From Anaeramoeba flamelloides (Eukaryota; Metamonada; Anaeramoebidae): DNA of 64,000 bases. The notes under the pieces are model-generated. The model saw only the letters and a list, made by a program, of their open reading frames with translations. It made no database searches and was not told the origin of the DNA. The position numbers were made by a program, and so were the translations under genes. Of this stretch, positions 1-11,785 are shown piece after piece. The stretch's first letter is position 1. Every line of letters begins with the position of its first letter. The stretch lies in contig JANTQA010000023.1 of assembly GCA_027625915.1 (NCBI GenBank), forward strand, positions 992,001-1,056,000, written 5' to 3'.

Positions 1-160
1 TTCTCAAAAAGTTGATTTTTGAAATGTTCGTTGATATGAAATTTTTTGAAAATTGAATTATAAATATATAAAAAAGGAAAATGAATTCAAAATGTTTTTA
101 TATTTTTTGAAGTATTTCGTTAAAATAATTATAAAAATTTTTGATCTCTTAACATGAATT
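1..160. repeat. Dispersed repeat, family E (fragment)
   Basis: The first 150 bases resemble 47770-47890: both share the string GAAATTTTTTGAAA followed by a similar A/T pattern. The sequence after 1080 (TTTTGTGAAAAAA) resembles 47915-47945, so this copy may have been split by the D and B elements between 160 and 1080. I cannot define its ends because the window starts inside it. Confidence 0.35.
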
Positions 161-439
161 TTATTTTACTTTGAATTTCAGAATTATCAAAAATAACTCT
201 ATTTGTGGGTAATGTTTCAGTCAAAATATTCTGGAATTGTGTCCAGATGCTTTTTTTTTTTGTTGATCCCTCATTAAAAATGTTCTAAAATAAAAGATTT
301 GTTAACACAGGTTCAACGGTTGAACAAGAATAACAATAGAAATCTACCACCCGGGTAGACAAAGAGTTAAATTGTTCATTGGTTAACAAGAAAAAAGTGA
401 TTATGAAAAGAAATAGGTTTTTTAAAATTTATTTAAAAT

Positions 440-1083
440 ACTGATAAATTCAAAAAAATGTTTACAACTTTTTTGTTCAATACCTGACATTTTTATATAC
501 TGATAAATTCAAAAAAATATCAGAAAATTTTTACTTCATTTTCCATTTTATAAATTTTTTATTAGAAGCTTAGAAGAAAGCATTTTATTCTTTAAAATGT
601 TAAAAAACTTTGACAAATTGGTTCTCCTTCAAAAGTATTCTTTCTCTTGAGTTTTTTTAAAAGTTGAGATATAAAGATTACAAAATGGGAAATTGAACTA
701 AAAATTTATTTAAATATATTTGAATTTATCAGTATCTAGTAAACCAACTTACAAAATATTTTTTTTCAAACTCCTGTTTTGTCTTCAATTAATTTAGAAG
801 TTTTCTTTGGATTTAGAACAATGAAATTCTTTCTTCAAAGATAATAAAAAAATTTTTTAAACAAAAGAAAAGTGCACAAAAAAATTATACTGGTATTTGA
901 ATAATAAATTGGTCAAAATTTTCACTTCTTTTTCCTTATTTTTCTTTCTTATACAAAGTCTTCTTAAAGAAGTGTGATGTTTGTTTGTGACTCTATTTGA
1001 AAAAGGAAATTAAAAATGAAGTAAAAATTATTCCCATTTATAATCTAAATACCAGTACACATTTTTGTGAATTTATCAGTAGT
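440..1083. repeat. Nested MITE cluster (D family with B inside)
   Basis: The string ACTGATAAATTCAAA occurs at 440 and again at 499. Its inverted partner TTTGAATTTATCAGT ends at about 734, and a second one ends near 1083. The inner pair (499-734, about 236 bp) is a complete D element; the outer pair (440-1083) could be a second D element split by it. A B-type unit lies at about 890-1066. No coding capacity is seen, so these look like non-autonomous DNA transposons. Confidence 0.65.
890..1066. repeat. B-type short inverted-repeat element, solo copy
   Basis: It begins with CTGGTATTTGAATAATAAAT and ends with the inverse (ATTTATAATCTAAATACCAG). The inner arms are AATTTTCACTTC and its complement GAAGTAAAAATT. 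The same unit is found inside A elements at about 12262-12425, 14696-14870 and 42416-42590. Here it stands without an A element around it, which argues that B moves or moved on its own. Confidence 0.6.
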
Positions 1084-1247
1084 TTTATTTGGTTTGAAAA
1101 CGATCAGGGAAGACATTTTGTGAAAAAAACTATTAAATATACACCTTCTTCAAAATAGTCGTATTAAAAAGTAAGAGAATTTATTTCATTCACTTTTTTT
1201 GTAGGTTAAAAAGTTCCATTTGAAAAAAAAAGAAAAGAAATTTTTAC

Positions 1248-1590
1248 TTGAGATTAATTGAATTAAAATCTTATTTAGATCTAATTTGGATTCAATTCTT
1301 CCATTTGTTTTGAGAAACTCCCGTAATGTCGTCCCTTCAAAGTGATCAGTAATAAGGCAATATCTTTTTGGATCTTCATATTTTTGAAGCAACCGAACAA
1401 AATTAGGATGATCAAATCTTTTGATTTGATCGATATGATTTAACAGTCGTTTTGTTTTCTGATTTAAATCTGTAGTGGACTTGTGAATCTCTATGACTTT
1501 TACCTTGAAGTTTTTTTTGTTTTTTATTTCAAATTGGAGGTTTTTAATAAAAAGTTCGAGTTTTGGATTGTTAATAAAAAAATACGTGTT
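1248..1590 (-). pseudogene. Protein kinase N-lobe fragment
   Basis: The minus strand is open here and reads like the N-lobe of a eukaryotic protein kinase. A beta-3-like strand (FKVKVIEIHKS) is followed by a helix, then FDHPNFVRLLQKYED (the HPNIVxL signature), then CLITDHFEGTTLREFL (hinge and the start of the C-lobe). The frame stops soon after LNKILIQLIS, where a GTAAAA donor fits at 1247. I find no HRD, DFG or other C-lobe motif between there and position 1, a stretch filled with repeats. Upstream, a stop lies just before residue NTYFF with no obvious acceptor or start. It is either a broken kinase copy or one exon of a gene running out of the window; the broken reading is more likely. Confidence 0.5.
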
Positions 1591-1876
1591 TCATTCATAA
1601 ATACCCAAATTCAATTTAAGGAGAAAAGATGTTTGTTCTGATCGTTCAAAAGAAAAAAAGATTTACAAAATGGTTTGTTGCTTTATGTTGTACCAAGAAG
1701 GATTTCCATTTTTTTGTGGTTTTTAATTGCTGACCAATTGTGTAGTTTGGGATATGAAGAGAAGGATTCATAAATATTTTTAATCAAGAAAATTGGTAAC
1801 AATTGAAAATAAAAAAAAATTTTTTTTTTGTTTTCAAATTGAAAAAGAGAAAAATTAAAAAATAATGGATTTTTAG

Positions 1877-2023
1877 GGAAAAGTGGAAAAAACGATCATC
1901 CTCGATTTTGGAACCTATTTGGAAACCTTTGAGGTTTTTTTAATCCAATATGTAAGCGAAAAGAATGTGTCGATTTTTGTTTAGGTTCATACATCTACAA
2001 TTCTGAGAGAACTTTTCAATTGA
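1877..2023 (+). pseudogene. BTB/POZ-like coding trace
   Basis: Following a TTTTTAG acceptor-like site, 25 codons read GKVEKTIILDFGTYL... to FEVFLIQY, then a GTAAGC donor-like site. After a 33-base gap ending in TTTAG, the frame continues VHTSTILRELFN and stops. The joined pattern FExFLxQYVHTSTI resembles the FxxxLxYxYTGxI segment of BTB/POZ domains. No start, upstream exon or rest of the domain is visible. It may be a relic, or chance. The 33-base intron is very short, which lowers confidence. Confidence 0.25.
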
Positions 2024-3506
2024 GTTCTATATTAACATCGCTCGTTGGTGTTTTATTCAGAAGAGGTCGTCTTAAAGTGGCCGGTTAAAATTAAATTTTT
2101 TGCAAAAACAGTTTCGTTATATATTTATTTTTTTTTTTTTGGGTTTCTCAAATCACTTAATTAATTATAATTTTTGGAAAGAGAATCACAGAACAACCCA
2201 ACAGTAATTTGAAATTTCAATTTTTGTCATTGTTTATATTTTGTATTCAAAAAGGACTTGTTAATAAAATTTTTCTTGGATTCTTGATCTTTTTTTTGCA
2301 AAAAGAATTTGTTCTTAAATTTTTTTTACTAGCTTTTTCATTTTTGAAGAAAACTTATTATTGACTCATTCATTTTTTTGGTTGATACACTTTTGCGAGA
2401 AAGCATCAAAAAGAATCAAGAAAGGTACAAATAAAAGTTGTTTTTGATTTGTTTGTGTCTGGTGAGAAATTTGGAAAGACAAAAATTGAGGAGTACCAAA
2501 AATATATGACAAATTAGTGAATAGTAATATTTCTTCGAATTGATCAAAACGGAATATTTTTTTCAAGAGATCAGCAAAATTTTTTTTTAATGTAAATAAT
2601 TTGGATTTAAATTGGAAAATTACTAGTTTAATCAAGTTTATCCAAGACAACTAGAAATGCAAAGTCAATAGGTTTGAAACTCTTTTGGAAATTTTTAATT
2701 CGCTATTTGGTAAAGAATGTAAGATCTTAACAAAAATTCTCTTTTTGTTGACAAAATATATCGAGTTTCCCCAAAAAAAAGAAGTGATCACTTCAAAACA
2801 CATAAAAAAACATCTTGACGTTTTTGATCTTTCTATTTAAAACACTAAATTTCAAAATATTTTCTTAACTTTTGATTTATAAAAGGGAAAAAATTCTGCT
2901 CCTTCTTGTTCTTCAAACCTTAATGATTTTTCCATTATGGAATTTCTGAGAAACTTTATAAATTAAAAGAAACCCTTTAATATATTTTAAAAACATACTA
3001 ATATAGGTTTGGTTAAAGAACGATCTCAAAACAAAATGAGAAAAAGGAAATCAAAATTATTTGTTATTTGCAATTTAAATTGATTGGAATTGAACAAAAT
3101 AATTGGTGGTGGGAAGAATAGCAACCTAAACAATGACCGATCATTTTGTTGAATTTGTCAATTCACGAATCTTCTATTAATAAATTCTTAGAAATTTCCA
3201 TTATTTTAAATCTTCAAATAAAAATAAGAAGGAAACCCCAGTTGATTTAATTTTAAAGTAATCTTGAAAAAAAGACAAACATTCATATTTTTAAATCTAA
3301 AGACAAATAAATAGAAATAAGGGTCTTATTTTTTATTTTATGTTTTAGATATTTAGTCTTTGTGAAAAAAAAAAAAACAAGAATTAATTTGTCTCATTTT
3401 ATTTAACGAATAGAGTTTAATAGAAACAGTTTACATTTTGTGATCATTATTTTGTTATTCCTTTGTCTTGTACTACATTGTTTATTTTTGGTGAACCCAG
3501 GTATAT
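2024..3506. other. AT-rich stretch, no gene seen
   Basis: There is no recognisable coding sequence, RNA gene or repeat family member here. A 94-codon open frame on the minus strand (2366-2650) lacks an ATG start and any motif, so it was not called. Confidence 0.5.
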
Positions 3507-4073
3507 AAGGTATACAATCCCATGAAATTTGAAAAATGATAATCTTGTATCCGATGTGACACCATGTTATTTTGGTTCTTCGCTGATCGATATGTGGCTT
3601 GATATGAATGATAATAATGTTTTTAAAAAGAGAATTTTTTACAAATCAATTTGTTTTTTTTTCCGAAATTTGAATTGAAAACTGTAAGACTGGTTAGATT
3701 CGAACGTAAGTTATCAAAAAAATGTTTTTGTGGGTTAAAGATTGAAATTCTTCTTAATTAGGATTGGTTTTGTTTTAGAGTATTTAAAATAATTTTTTTT
3801 TTTCGATAATTGAATTATAAAAGAGAAATAAAAATTTCAATTGGCAAACCAAAAACCAATTTCGTTATTAGAATAGACACAAATAAATGAGTCTTACTCT
3901 CTTCAATTTGGATTTTGGAAAAAAAAACAAATTGATTTGTAAAAAATTCTCTTTTTAAAAACATTATTATCATTCATATCAAGCCACATATCGATCAGCG
4001 AAGAACCAAAATAACATGGTGTCACATCGGATACAAGATAATCTTTTTTCACATTTCATGGGATTGTATACCT
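3507..4073. repeat. Long-hairpin (foldback) element H
   Basis: The left arm (about 3507-3675) and right arm (about 3905-4073) are near-perfect reverse complements over about 170 bases, separated by about 230 bases. The outer ends are AAGGTATACAATCCC and GGGATTGTATACCTT. The arms include CACCATGTTATTTTGG and the inverse CCAAAATAACATGGTG. There is no open frame. It looks like a foldback or MITE-type DNA transposon. The high arm identity suggests recent insertion, or exchange between arms. Confidence 0.75.
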
Positions 4074-4901
4074 TAAATAACCGGAAGATATCACAATGAA
4101 AAAAATTATACTTTGATAAAATTTTTTGCCAATTAAACCCCAAATAACAGACTCCAATTTAAAGTCTGAGTGTGTTAGGTTTTAATTCCTTATTTAATTT
4201 TAACATTTTAATTAAGTTCTTATTCAACAAAAAGACAAAATCTTTCAAATGATATCTTTGCTGCCAATTCATTTTTTTTTTTTTTTTTTTTAGAAATATT
4301 AGAGAAAACAAATTGATATTTAAAAGTAATTAGTTGAACTGATTTTGATAATTTTTCTTTGCAGTCTATTCAAGTTTTGTTTAATTTCTGAAAAAAACTT
4401 GAGTGAACTTGAAAATAGAGTGGATGTACTCTGGAATAAAAGTTCTTTGGTTTAAATTTTCAATTGGTAAAGTAGATTTGAAAGAATCAAAAAGTTTGAA
4501 ACATCCACTTTCTTTTGATTTTAACCCTTGTTTTAATTTGTCTTTCTTTTTTTTCAAGAAATAGATGGTTAAATAGAAATATTATTTACATTGATCATTA
4601 AATTAAAATGGTTTTTAAAATTTGAAATTTTGCAAAGTTGAATAATATTTTGTCAAGTGGAATATTTTTTTGACAAAATTGCAAAAGTTTGTTATCTCAA
4701 CAAACTGATTTTAATCATGAGTGTTATATTTTTTTTTTTGGATGTATACTGTTATTTAAATTATAAATGGAGGAAATTTTCACCTCATTTTCAATTTCCT
4801 TTTTCAAATAGAGACCACAAATACTAACAGACTTCATTTGAGGAATTGGTTTTTTTATGAAAAGTATTGAAAATGAAGTGAAAATTGTTTCCTATTTACC
4901 A

Positions 4902-6687
4902 TTGTGAAAAAAATTGGGTCAGTCAAAAATTTGTTTTCGTTTTTTAAATAGTAAATATTAGCTAAATTGATTTTTGATCAAAGTAAAATTTTATGAAAAA
5001 ATCTTACATTTTTAAAAAACCAAAGTCATTACCAATTATAATTTTGAAAGGTAATATTAAATTGTTACATTTTGAGCTTTTAGAATTACTATGAAACTCT
5101 AAAAAAGACAAAAATGAATTTTAAATAGTAAAATTTACTAAAAATAAGAGAACTATTTATTAGGAAATATTAAAATCTATTAATTCAATAAGATATTTAT
5201 CATTGTTAATTAACAAAAATTTATCAAAGTTAATCTTAAATAAAATTTTCAACCCAATTTAAACATAAAATCTTCCAAAAAAGATATTTTTTTCAAAAGA
5301 GATTAATTTTAGCTAATGCTTTATAATCAAAACTTCAAAATATCGAAATATCAAGATTAAAGAACCATTTAAATTCTCTAAACCCCATAGACAAACTTTA
5401 ATTTAAAACAATTATTATTTTTTGGTCTTCCCAAACAATTACGAACTTGATCTTGGAATGTAATCTAATAAAAAAAAATTAACATTTTTAGTTAAGGGAC
5501 TAGTCTCTATTAATTTTTTTTTTGACCAATAACTAAATAAGGAATCCTTATCTTGAAATATGTTTAAAATTGAAAATAGACAGGTTTTTTCAATGTTAGA
5601 ACTTTTAGTTCTTGTTTTTTTAAAATTTCACAATTCTGTCAAAAAAAGTGATTTTTAATAATTTTTTTTTGAAAAAATATCTTTAACTGATGAGAATTTT
5701 TTAATTAATTTTGGATTTAGTTATTTTCTCAAAAATAATATTTATTCTCATTTTTAAAAACGAAAAAATAATTTAAAACTGGTGAATATTTTCTCTTTCA
5801 CTTCTGTTCATCCTTCTTGACTCTATAAAGAACTCAATTTGTTTTATCAATAATTACTTTTTTAAAAAATAGTTCTTAAACTTTTCTTTGATTTTTTTTT
5901 GACTCTGACATAAACTTTTGGGATGATAGTTTATGAACACTTAAAAAAACTTCAAATTCAACAAAAACAAAATAATTTAAACTGAAAAAGTAGATTCATG
6001 AAAAAAGAGAATGGTACAAGAAAAGAAAGAAAATCTTTTATTAAGAGTAAAGCATATATTGTATATTTTTTTTCGAATCAAACTGTTTTTTCAGGCAAAT
6101 CAAAAAAAACCCTTTCAGGTTTATTTTTCAAACTATTTTTTATAGGTCTTCCAAAATCATAACAAGGTTCTGCTTTCTTGTTCATATTTTTTTTTATTTT
6201 TTGTATTTTTGCGAAAAGTTGAAAAAAAGCAACTTTCAAAAAAGTGAAAAAATGGAAAAAGTTTTTATTTCAATAAAACAATAAATAAATTTAATGAATG
6301 CCATTTAAACGAGATTTAATTACTATATAAAGAAGTTTTTCACTTTGATTTCAAATCTAATTCATTGGAAAAAAAAAATCTAAATCTCGATTAAATTTAC
6401 CTAAAAAAAATTAAATATATACTAGTCCCTTAAGTTTACAATTAAAATTCAATTATTCTTTTTTAGAGTTTCATAGTAATTCTAAAAGCTCAAAATGCAA
6501 CAATTTAATATTATCTTTGAAAATTATAATTGATAATAACTTTGGTTTTTCTTAAATGTAAGATTTTTTCATAAAATTTTACTTTTATCAAAAATCAATT
6601 TAGCTAATATTTACTATTTAAAAAACGAAAACAAATGTTTAACTTGCCCAATTTTTTTTTAATGACCCAAATTTTTTTCACAATGGT
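4902..6687. mobile_element. Long-TIR element F (about 1.8 kb), non-coding
   Basis: The left arm (about 4902-5135) and right arm (about 6449-6687) are inverted copies of about 230 bases with few differences. Termini are CCATTGTGAAAAAAATTGGG and its inverse ending CACAATGG. The flanks, CCTATT(TA) on the left and (TA)TTATTCAA on the right, rejoin into the expected B-element sequence, which shows an insertion into a B/A copy with a TA or TTA duplication as in Tc1/mariner-like elements. No transposase frame is visible; the interior holds a C-like element. Confidence 0.7.
5492..6433. repeat. C-like element nested in element F
   Basis: It is bounded by TTAAGGGACTAGT at 5492-5504 and the exact inverse ACTAGTCCCTTAA at 6421-6433. 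The TIR is close to the TTAAGGGATTAG ends of the C copies at 15152 and 61703. There is no coding capacity. Confidence 0.5.
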
Positions 6688-6940
6688 TATTATTCAAATA
6701 CTACTAGAAGATCAAAAGGAAATTTCTTGTTGTATTTCTCAATAGAGTGGTAAAAAGAATTTGAGTTTTTCAATTTTTTAAGAAAATCCATTGATTTTTT
6801 AGTTTTCTTTCAGACAGACATAAACAATTCTTTAACGTGTATTATTCTGATTATTTCATATTTGTTCTTCAAAGGTCAATTATATAAAATAATTGATATT
6901 TGAAAAAAATGTTTGGCCACTTTGACTGAAGCAAAGTTTA

Positions 6941-7636
6941 TAATTTAATCTCATAAAAAAGTAAAAAAAATAAAAATAACAGAAAACCTAAAAACATATA
7001 AAATCTCTGTGGGGATTTTTTTCTTTTGTCTATTATTGCTGTGAATAGTAAAATAAATACGACAAAAGTTTCATTCGGCTTTGTAAAAAAATCACATCTC
7101 AATCATTAAAATGTATCATCAAAGTACCCAATCCTAAAAGGTAAATTAATAATTTTACCTGGTTTACAAAATGAAAAATTTGATATTTTACATGATTTTG
7201 AAATCTTTTTTTTGAAAGCTGAACGACAATTTATTCTTTTTATTTAAACAAATAGTCTCTTAAGCATCAAAAATGTAATTAATCAATATTTTCTTGTCCT
7301 GCCTGGTAAAAAACTATATCAAAAATTAATTGTCGAGGGGTATATCTTTCAAAATATTTCGGAACTAAGCCCTCTTTATCTCTTGAGAACCAGAAGAACT
7401 ATTAAATTTGGAAATTTTTGATTGTTTGAAATTATTATTCATCTTACTTTATTCTAAAGTTATGATCTTTTTGAGAACTGAACTTTTTTTGTTCAATGTC
7501 TATTTTTTACCAAGATTTTTTCTCGGAAACAAGATAATAAGTGTCTTAAAATAATAGTATTGGGCTATGGTGAAAACTACCAACCTACAAATACGAATCT
7601 TATCAGCTTTAATTATTTCAATACCAACTAATTTAT
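6941..7636. other. AT-rich stretch, nothing recognised
   Basis: No gene, RNA or repeat copy could be assigned between the A remnant and the D2 element. Confidence 0.4.
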
Positions 7637-7876
7637 ACTGATAAATTCAAATAAATATCTAAAAATTTTTTCAATCATTTTGAATATAAATCTTTTTTTA
7701 ATATTTTGAATATAGCATTCTATTGGCTTAAATGTTAAGAAACTTTGTAAAATTAGTTGTTCCATTAAAATATTCTTACTCTCGAGTTGTTTTAAAAGTT
7801 GAGTTATATGAGAACTATATTACAAAAATGGAAATTGAACTAAAAAATTTTCAATAAAATCTTTGAATTTATCAGT
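7637..7876. repeat. D-family MITE, copy D2
   Basis: A clean 240-base copy bounded by ACTGATAAATTCAAA (7637) and TTTGAATTTATCAGT (ends 7876). The interior matches D1 (499-734), including GGTTGAGTTAT-like and GGAAATTGAACTAAAAA segments. Confidence 0.75.
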
Positions 7877-8214
7877 AATTTTCAAAGTTCTTCTGGATCA
7901 TTATTGTTAAAGGCCATATACACAATTCATAAAGACCTTTTTAAAGTTGTCATTGAACAACCAATAGAAAATTACCTTCTCGTAAGTTTTTCTAGAAGCC
8001 AACCTTTTCTTTTTTTAGTTACTTTTTTTTGATAATTGTTTATGTTGCTTTGTCTTTAGTCTAAATTCATTGTATTGGAAACACACTTGTTACACTCTAT
8101 AATATCAACTTCAACTTGAAAGATTGTCACCTGAACTCTGGAATTTCTGATATTTTTTGTAAAAATATGAAAAACAAATTCATTTTTTTCAAAATTACAG
8201 ATTAGCTAATAATT

Positions 8215-8573
8215 ATGAAAAATCTTTATTTTCTTTGTAGTTTATTTTTTTTCATATGCTTATGTGAGGTAAAGATACCTTTCCCACCACTCAACCAATG
8301 TGTACAAAAAGGAAACCCAGGTCAATCCTGTGGAAGGAATAGTGATTGCTTTGACGGTCTATGGTGCGATACCAATGGGATTTGTCAAAAAGATAATACT
8401 TATGAGACTTGTTTACTTAATAAAGAATGTATGGGCAGGCTTTGTTTAGATGGTGTTTGTGTTGGGAAAAAAGAAAATGGCTTTGATTGCCACCTTGATG
8501 AGGAGTGTATTGGGAGGTACTGTATTGACAACAAATGTCATGGCACAAAGGAAGGTTTGTTTTAAATCAAGAA

Positions 8574-8604
<31 letters not shown>

Positions 8605-11600
8605 CTAATCCTTTTATCTTTTTGCTGTTTGATGAAAATCTTTTTGTTCCAGCTTTCAAGAAACACAAAAAGATCTTTTTGTAAACTTGATCACAATTTT
8701 CACACCTAACAAAGCAAAACTTCACTTTTTCGATTGGTTGCTAAAATTAATTTTTGTAAATTGAAAAGAAATAAAGTAAATATCTGTTTTTGAATTTTCA
8801 AATAGGAAAATTTAAAAGAATAAATACAAGTTACCCCTTCAAATTAGCGAGGTTGTTGAAAATTGTATTTAACAGATCACTTTTGTTGAATTCTTTTTCT
8901 TGCAAATAAATTTGGGACATTTTTGGATGCTAACGTTCAAAATTAAAGTTTTTTCTTTTGCTTCGACAATTAATCTTTTTTATTTTTTTTTCACAGCCAA
9001 TAAATTACAAATTGGATCACAAGAAATTTAAAGCAACACAAAATAAACCAAACCAAAACTCAGATTTGAATTCGAAAAAATGTTCAAAAACAAAATTCCA
9101 CTCTCATTATTTTCATATCTTGATCCCTGACAATCTTGAAAATAAAAAGCAATTTGGAAAAAAAAGTTCTACAGGATTTTGAATTGTTAGCATTATTGAA
9201 AATGAAAAGTAATCACAATTAATAACAGAAACACAAATATTGTTAGGATCTGTACAAACGAAATTCGATAGATTTTTTGAATAACAAGAGAAACCTAACT
9301 CGTTTTTGCCAACGCTAGTATGAAAAAATAAAATTGAAAATACCAAGTTAGACAAAAGTATTCCTTCAATTAATATTTCATCCTTGTTAATAGAGTTTAT
9401 TTATAATGTAACCAACATCCCAGTTCTTAAAAATCTTGAGGCTGTTGTATTTATTGTTGTTAATAGTACCACGATTTTTAAAAGTCTATAGTCGAGAAAC
9501 AAAGGTCTGTTTTAGGGGTAAAATCTATAAATGTACGTGACAATGAATTTTATTTAAATTCATCTTTAGGTTATTTACTTGAATAGATAATAACTTATAG
9601 TTTTTAAAACACTCTTATCATCTAAAAAAAACTCAAATATGGAAAAACAATAATTACTGATGATAAATAGTGCTTGTCCTAGGCTTGCCAGGAATTCAAA
9701 GGGGTAGAGTAAAATCAAAGAGATTTTACCCAATTCTTTTGAATTTTGGATTAAAAAACAAAATACCCTTCAAGTAGCCGTAGAGTGCCGTCAAGTGCCT
9801 AGCTTTTTTTTACTTTTTGGAATAAACCAAAAAATTATTAAAATAAACCTAACGCAAAATCAAAAAAAAAATATTTTTTCCAATTTAAAAGAACAAATAA
9901 TTCTTTCGTAGTCCAAAAAATTGGTTGCCCTATTTGGAATATATTTATCAGATTTAAAATACTTTTAAAATCAAATAAAATAACCTACAAGCTATGAAAA
10001 AAAAATTATCAAAATTTTTTACTATTAAATCTGTGAAAAAAATATCAATAGAACCTGGAAAATTGGATTTTGCAACTTAAATTGTAAAATATCTTTTAAA
10101 ATATTTAATTGATCAGCAAGTTCTTTTATTAACCAATAGTGTTTATTTTAATTGAAGTTATCAAAAAGTGAAAAATTAGAAAAGGTTTAGATTTTTTTTT
10201 GAAAAAATTTTTTCATGATCTTGTAGTAAAAGAGGAAAATTACAGTTACAAATTAAAAGAATTTGTAACTAAAAGTTCTAAATAATTAGGGAAGGGTTCT
10301 ACAGTAATAAGACTTTTTAAGGCACAATTTAATTAATAAAATAAAACGAAAAAATAAAAAAATTATTGTGTTCAAAAATGATGAAACAAGCGGAACAAAA
10401 AATGGATTGGTATATTTGTTGAAATTTCACCAAAAATTATTGATCGATCAAGTGACTAGACAAACAATAGAGTAAATTTGTGATATTTCTATTAAACAAA
10501 CTCAACACTAACCTTCTTTCGATCATTGTAAAAAAAAAATTTCCAGATCTAACCAAACATTTTAAAAAACTGCAAAAAAGTTAATGAAAACAATACAAAA
10601 AAACAAAAAAAAAAATTATTTTAAAATCAAAATTATTTCCAAATTTAAGGAAACTGTTATATTGGTCATCTATAAATTACTTTCACTGGGTTCCAAAATT
10701 TTGGAAATTGGTTTATTTGATTTTACTATACAATTATTTCTTCTTTATTTATAGTCTGTAAAAATGTATAATTTATTTGATTTTCAATAACCAATGTTTT
10801 AAAAATGAAAATTTTGATCAATTGAAACAATTTATCATCTGAGATGAAATGAAATACAATAAATGATATTTACAATTTAGAACTTTATGTTTCATCAAAA
10901 TAACTGAATATGCTTTTAATTTAATATTGTATTAATAAAATATTTCTTCATTATATTGCATGCCTCTTTATTTTTATTTTCAATTCTCTCAAAACAATCA
11001 CATTAGGGAGTTATTGCACTTATTATAACCAAAATACATGCGACACTGATTTATATTGTAGAATATCTTGCCTTCCAATTCTTCAACCAGGCGATATCTG
11101 TACATACCGTCCAAATACAATAAATCAAAACTCTGGGTGTTCGCCAGGCTATATTTGTGGGTATTCTACTTATGTATATGAAACTAATTTTCGCTGTGTA
11201 GCGGCGTTTTCTAAAAACACAGGCGAGAATTGTCTATCAAATGAAGAATGTAAGTATGGGTTGTCATGCGTATCATTTTTTTGCCGAGAAAATAACCCAC
11301 CAGCATGTATGGATGATTCTGGTTGTTCTGTCGATTCTTATTGTTACTGTGATCCAAAAAGCAAAGAAAAATTTTGTGTCTCAAACGCAAATAAAGAATG
11401 TCAGTCGTATTACACTGATCTTCAAGAATGCCTAATTAAAAATAAATGTCAATTGCACCAATATCCAAGTTTACCAAACCAATGCTCATCAACTCACTGC
11501 TACCAAGAAATCCTCAATTTAGAATGCTGTAAACAAAAAGGTTTTGAAAGTTCATATTTTTTACCAAATAAAATGAATTGTAGCCACGCAACAACACCAA

Positions 11601-11785
11601 CACCAACACCAACTTTAACACCAAAACCAACATCAACAATAACCAACAAAAACCATGGAAAACCAAGCAATACTATTTCATTAACACTTGCAATTATTAT
11701 ACCAATCTCTATTTTTGTAATTTGTCTTTTAATTTTTTTTCTTGTTGTTAAGAATCGGAATAAGAGGAAAAGAAAAATTTATTAA
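8215..11785 (+). CDS. Cys-rich type I membrane protein, two exons
   Basis: The protein is about 372 residues. Exon 1 is 8215-8554 and exon 2 is 11007-11785, joined in phase 1 (GAAG|GTTTGT ... CACATTAG|GGAG). It starts with a signal peptide (KNLYFLCSLFFFICLCEVK). Repeated Cys modules of the form GxSCxxNxDCxxxxxC and NxECxxxLCxxGxC follow, like Dickkopf-N or EB-type secreted modules. Then comes a Thr/Pro stalk (TPTPTPTLTPKPTST), one membrane helix (ISLTLAIIIPISIFVICLLI) and a short basic tail (KNRNKRKRKIY). It should sit at the cell surface or in the endomembrane system with the Cys-rich part outside. Ligand and function are unknown. The 2,452-base intron contains AT-rich DNA and an antisense Cys-rich trace. 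The ATG at 8215 is the only one that precedes the signal peptide. Confidence 0.8.
8555..11006 (+). other. Long intron of the Cys-rich gene
   Basis: GT at 8555 and AG at 11005-11006. No additional exon with Cys modules was found on the plus strand. The motif TAGAGTGCCGTCAAGTGCCTAG (about 9781) resembles an end of the 12.98-14.03 kb element. A minus-strand Cys-rich trace lies at about 9220-9330. Confidence 0.6.
9220..9340 (-). pseudogene. Antisense Cys-rich module trace in the intron
   Basis: The minus strand reads KNELGFSCYSKNLSNFVCTD, then PNNICVS. This copies the spacing of exon 1 of the sense gene (GQSCGRNSDCFDGLWCDTNG, then ICQ), with one Cys position changed to Ser. A hydrophobic run precedes it. 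No start, donor or second module is visible, so it is probably an inverted relic of a related gene. It could also be chance. Confidence 0.3.

Larger units (their letters stand above)
4753..6940. repeat. A/B copy interrupted by element F
   Basis: The left half (4753-4901) matches the left part of B (TTTTCACCTCATTTTCAATT, then CTTTTTCAAATAGAG). The right half (6688-6940) continues B (ATTATTCAAATACTACTAG) and then family A up to a TIR containing CACTTTGACTGAAGCAAAGT. The left A terminus is not recognisable. Confidence 0.5.

Noticed and set aside
2366-2650. 94-codon minus-strand open frame
   Set aside because: No ATG start, no splice context, no recognisable motif, hydrophobic/Lys composition typical of AT-rich noise.
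3690-3710. GATTCGAAC resembling a tRNA B box
   Set aside because: It lies in the loop of hairpin element H and has no A box at the right distance.
8958-9182. 74-codon plus-strand frame in the Cys-rich gene's intron
   Set aside because: It has no Cys modules or domain and does not join either exon in phase.
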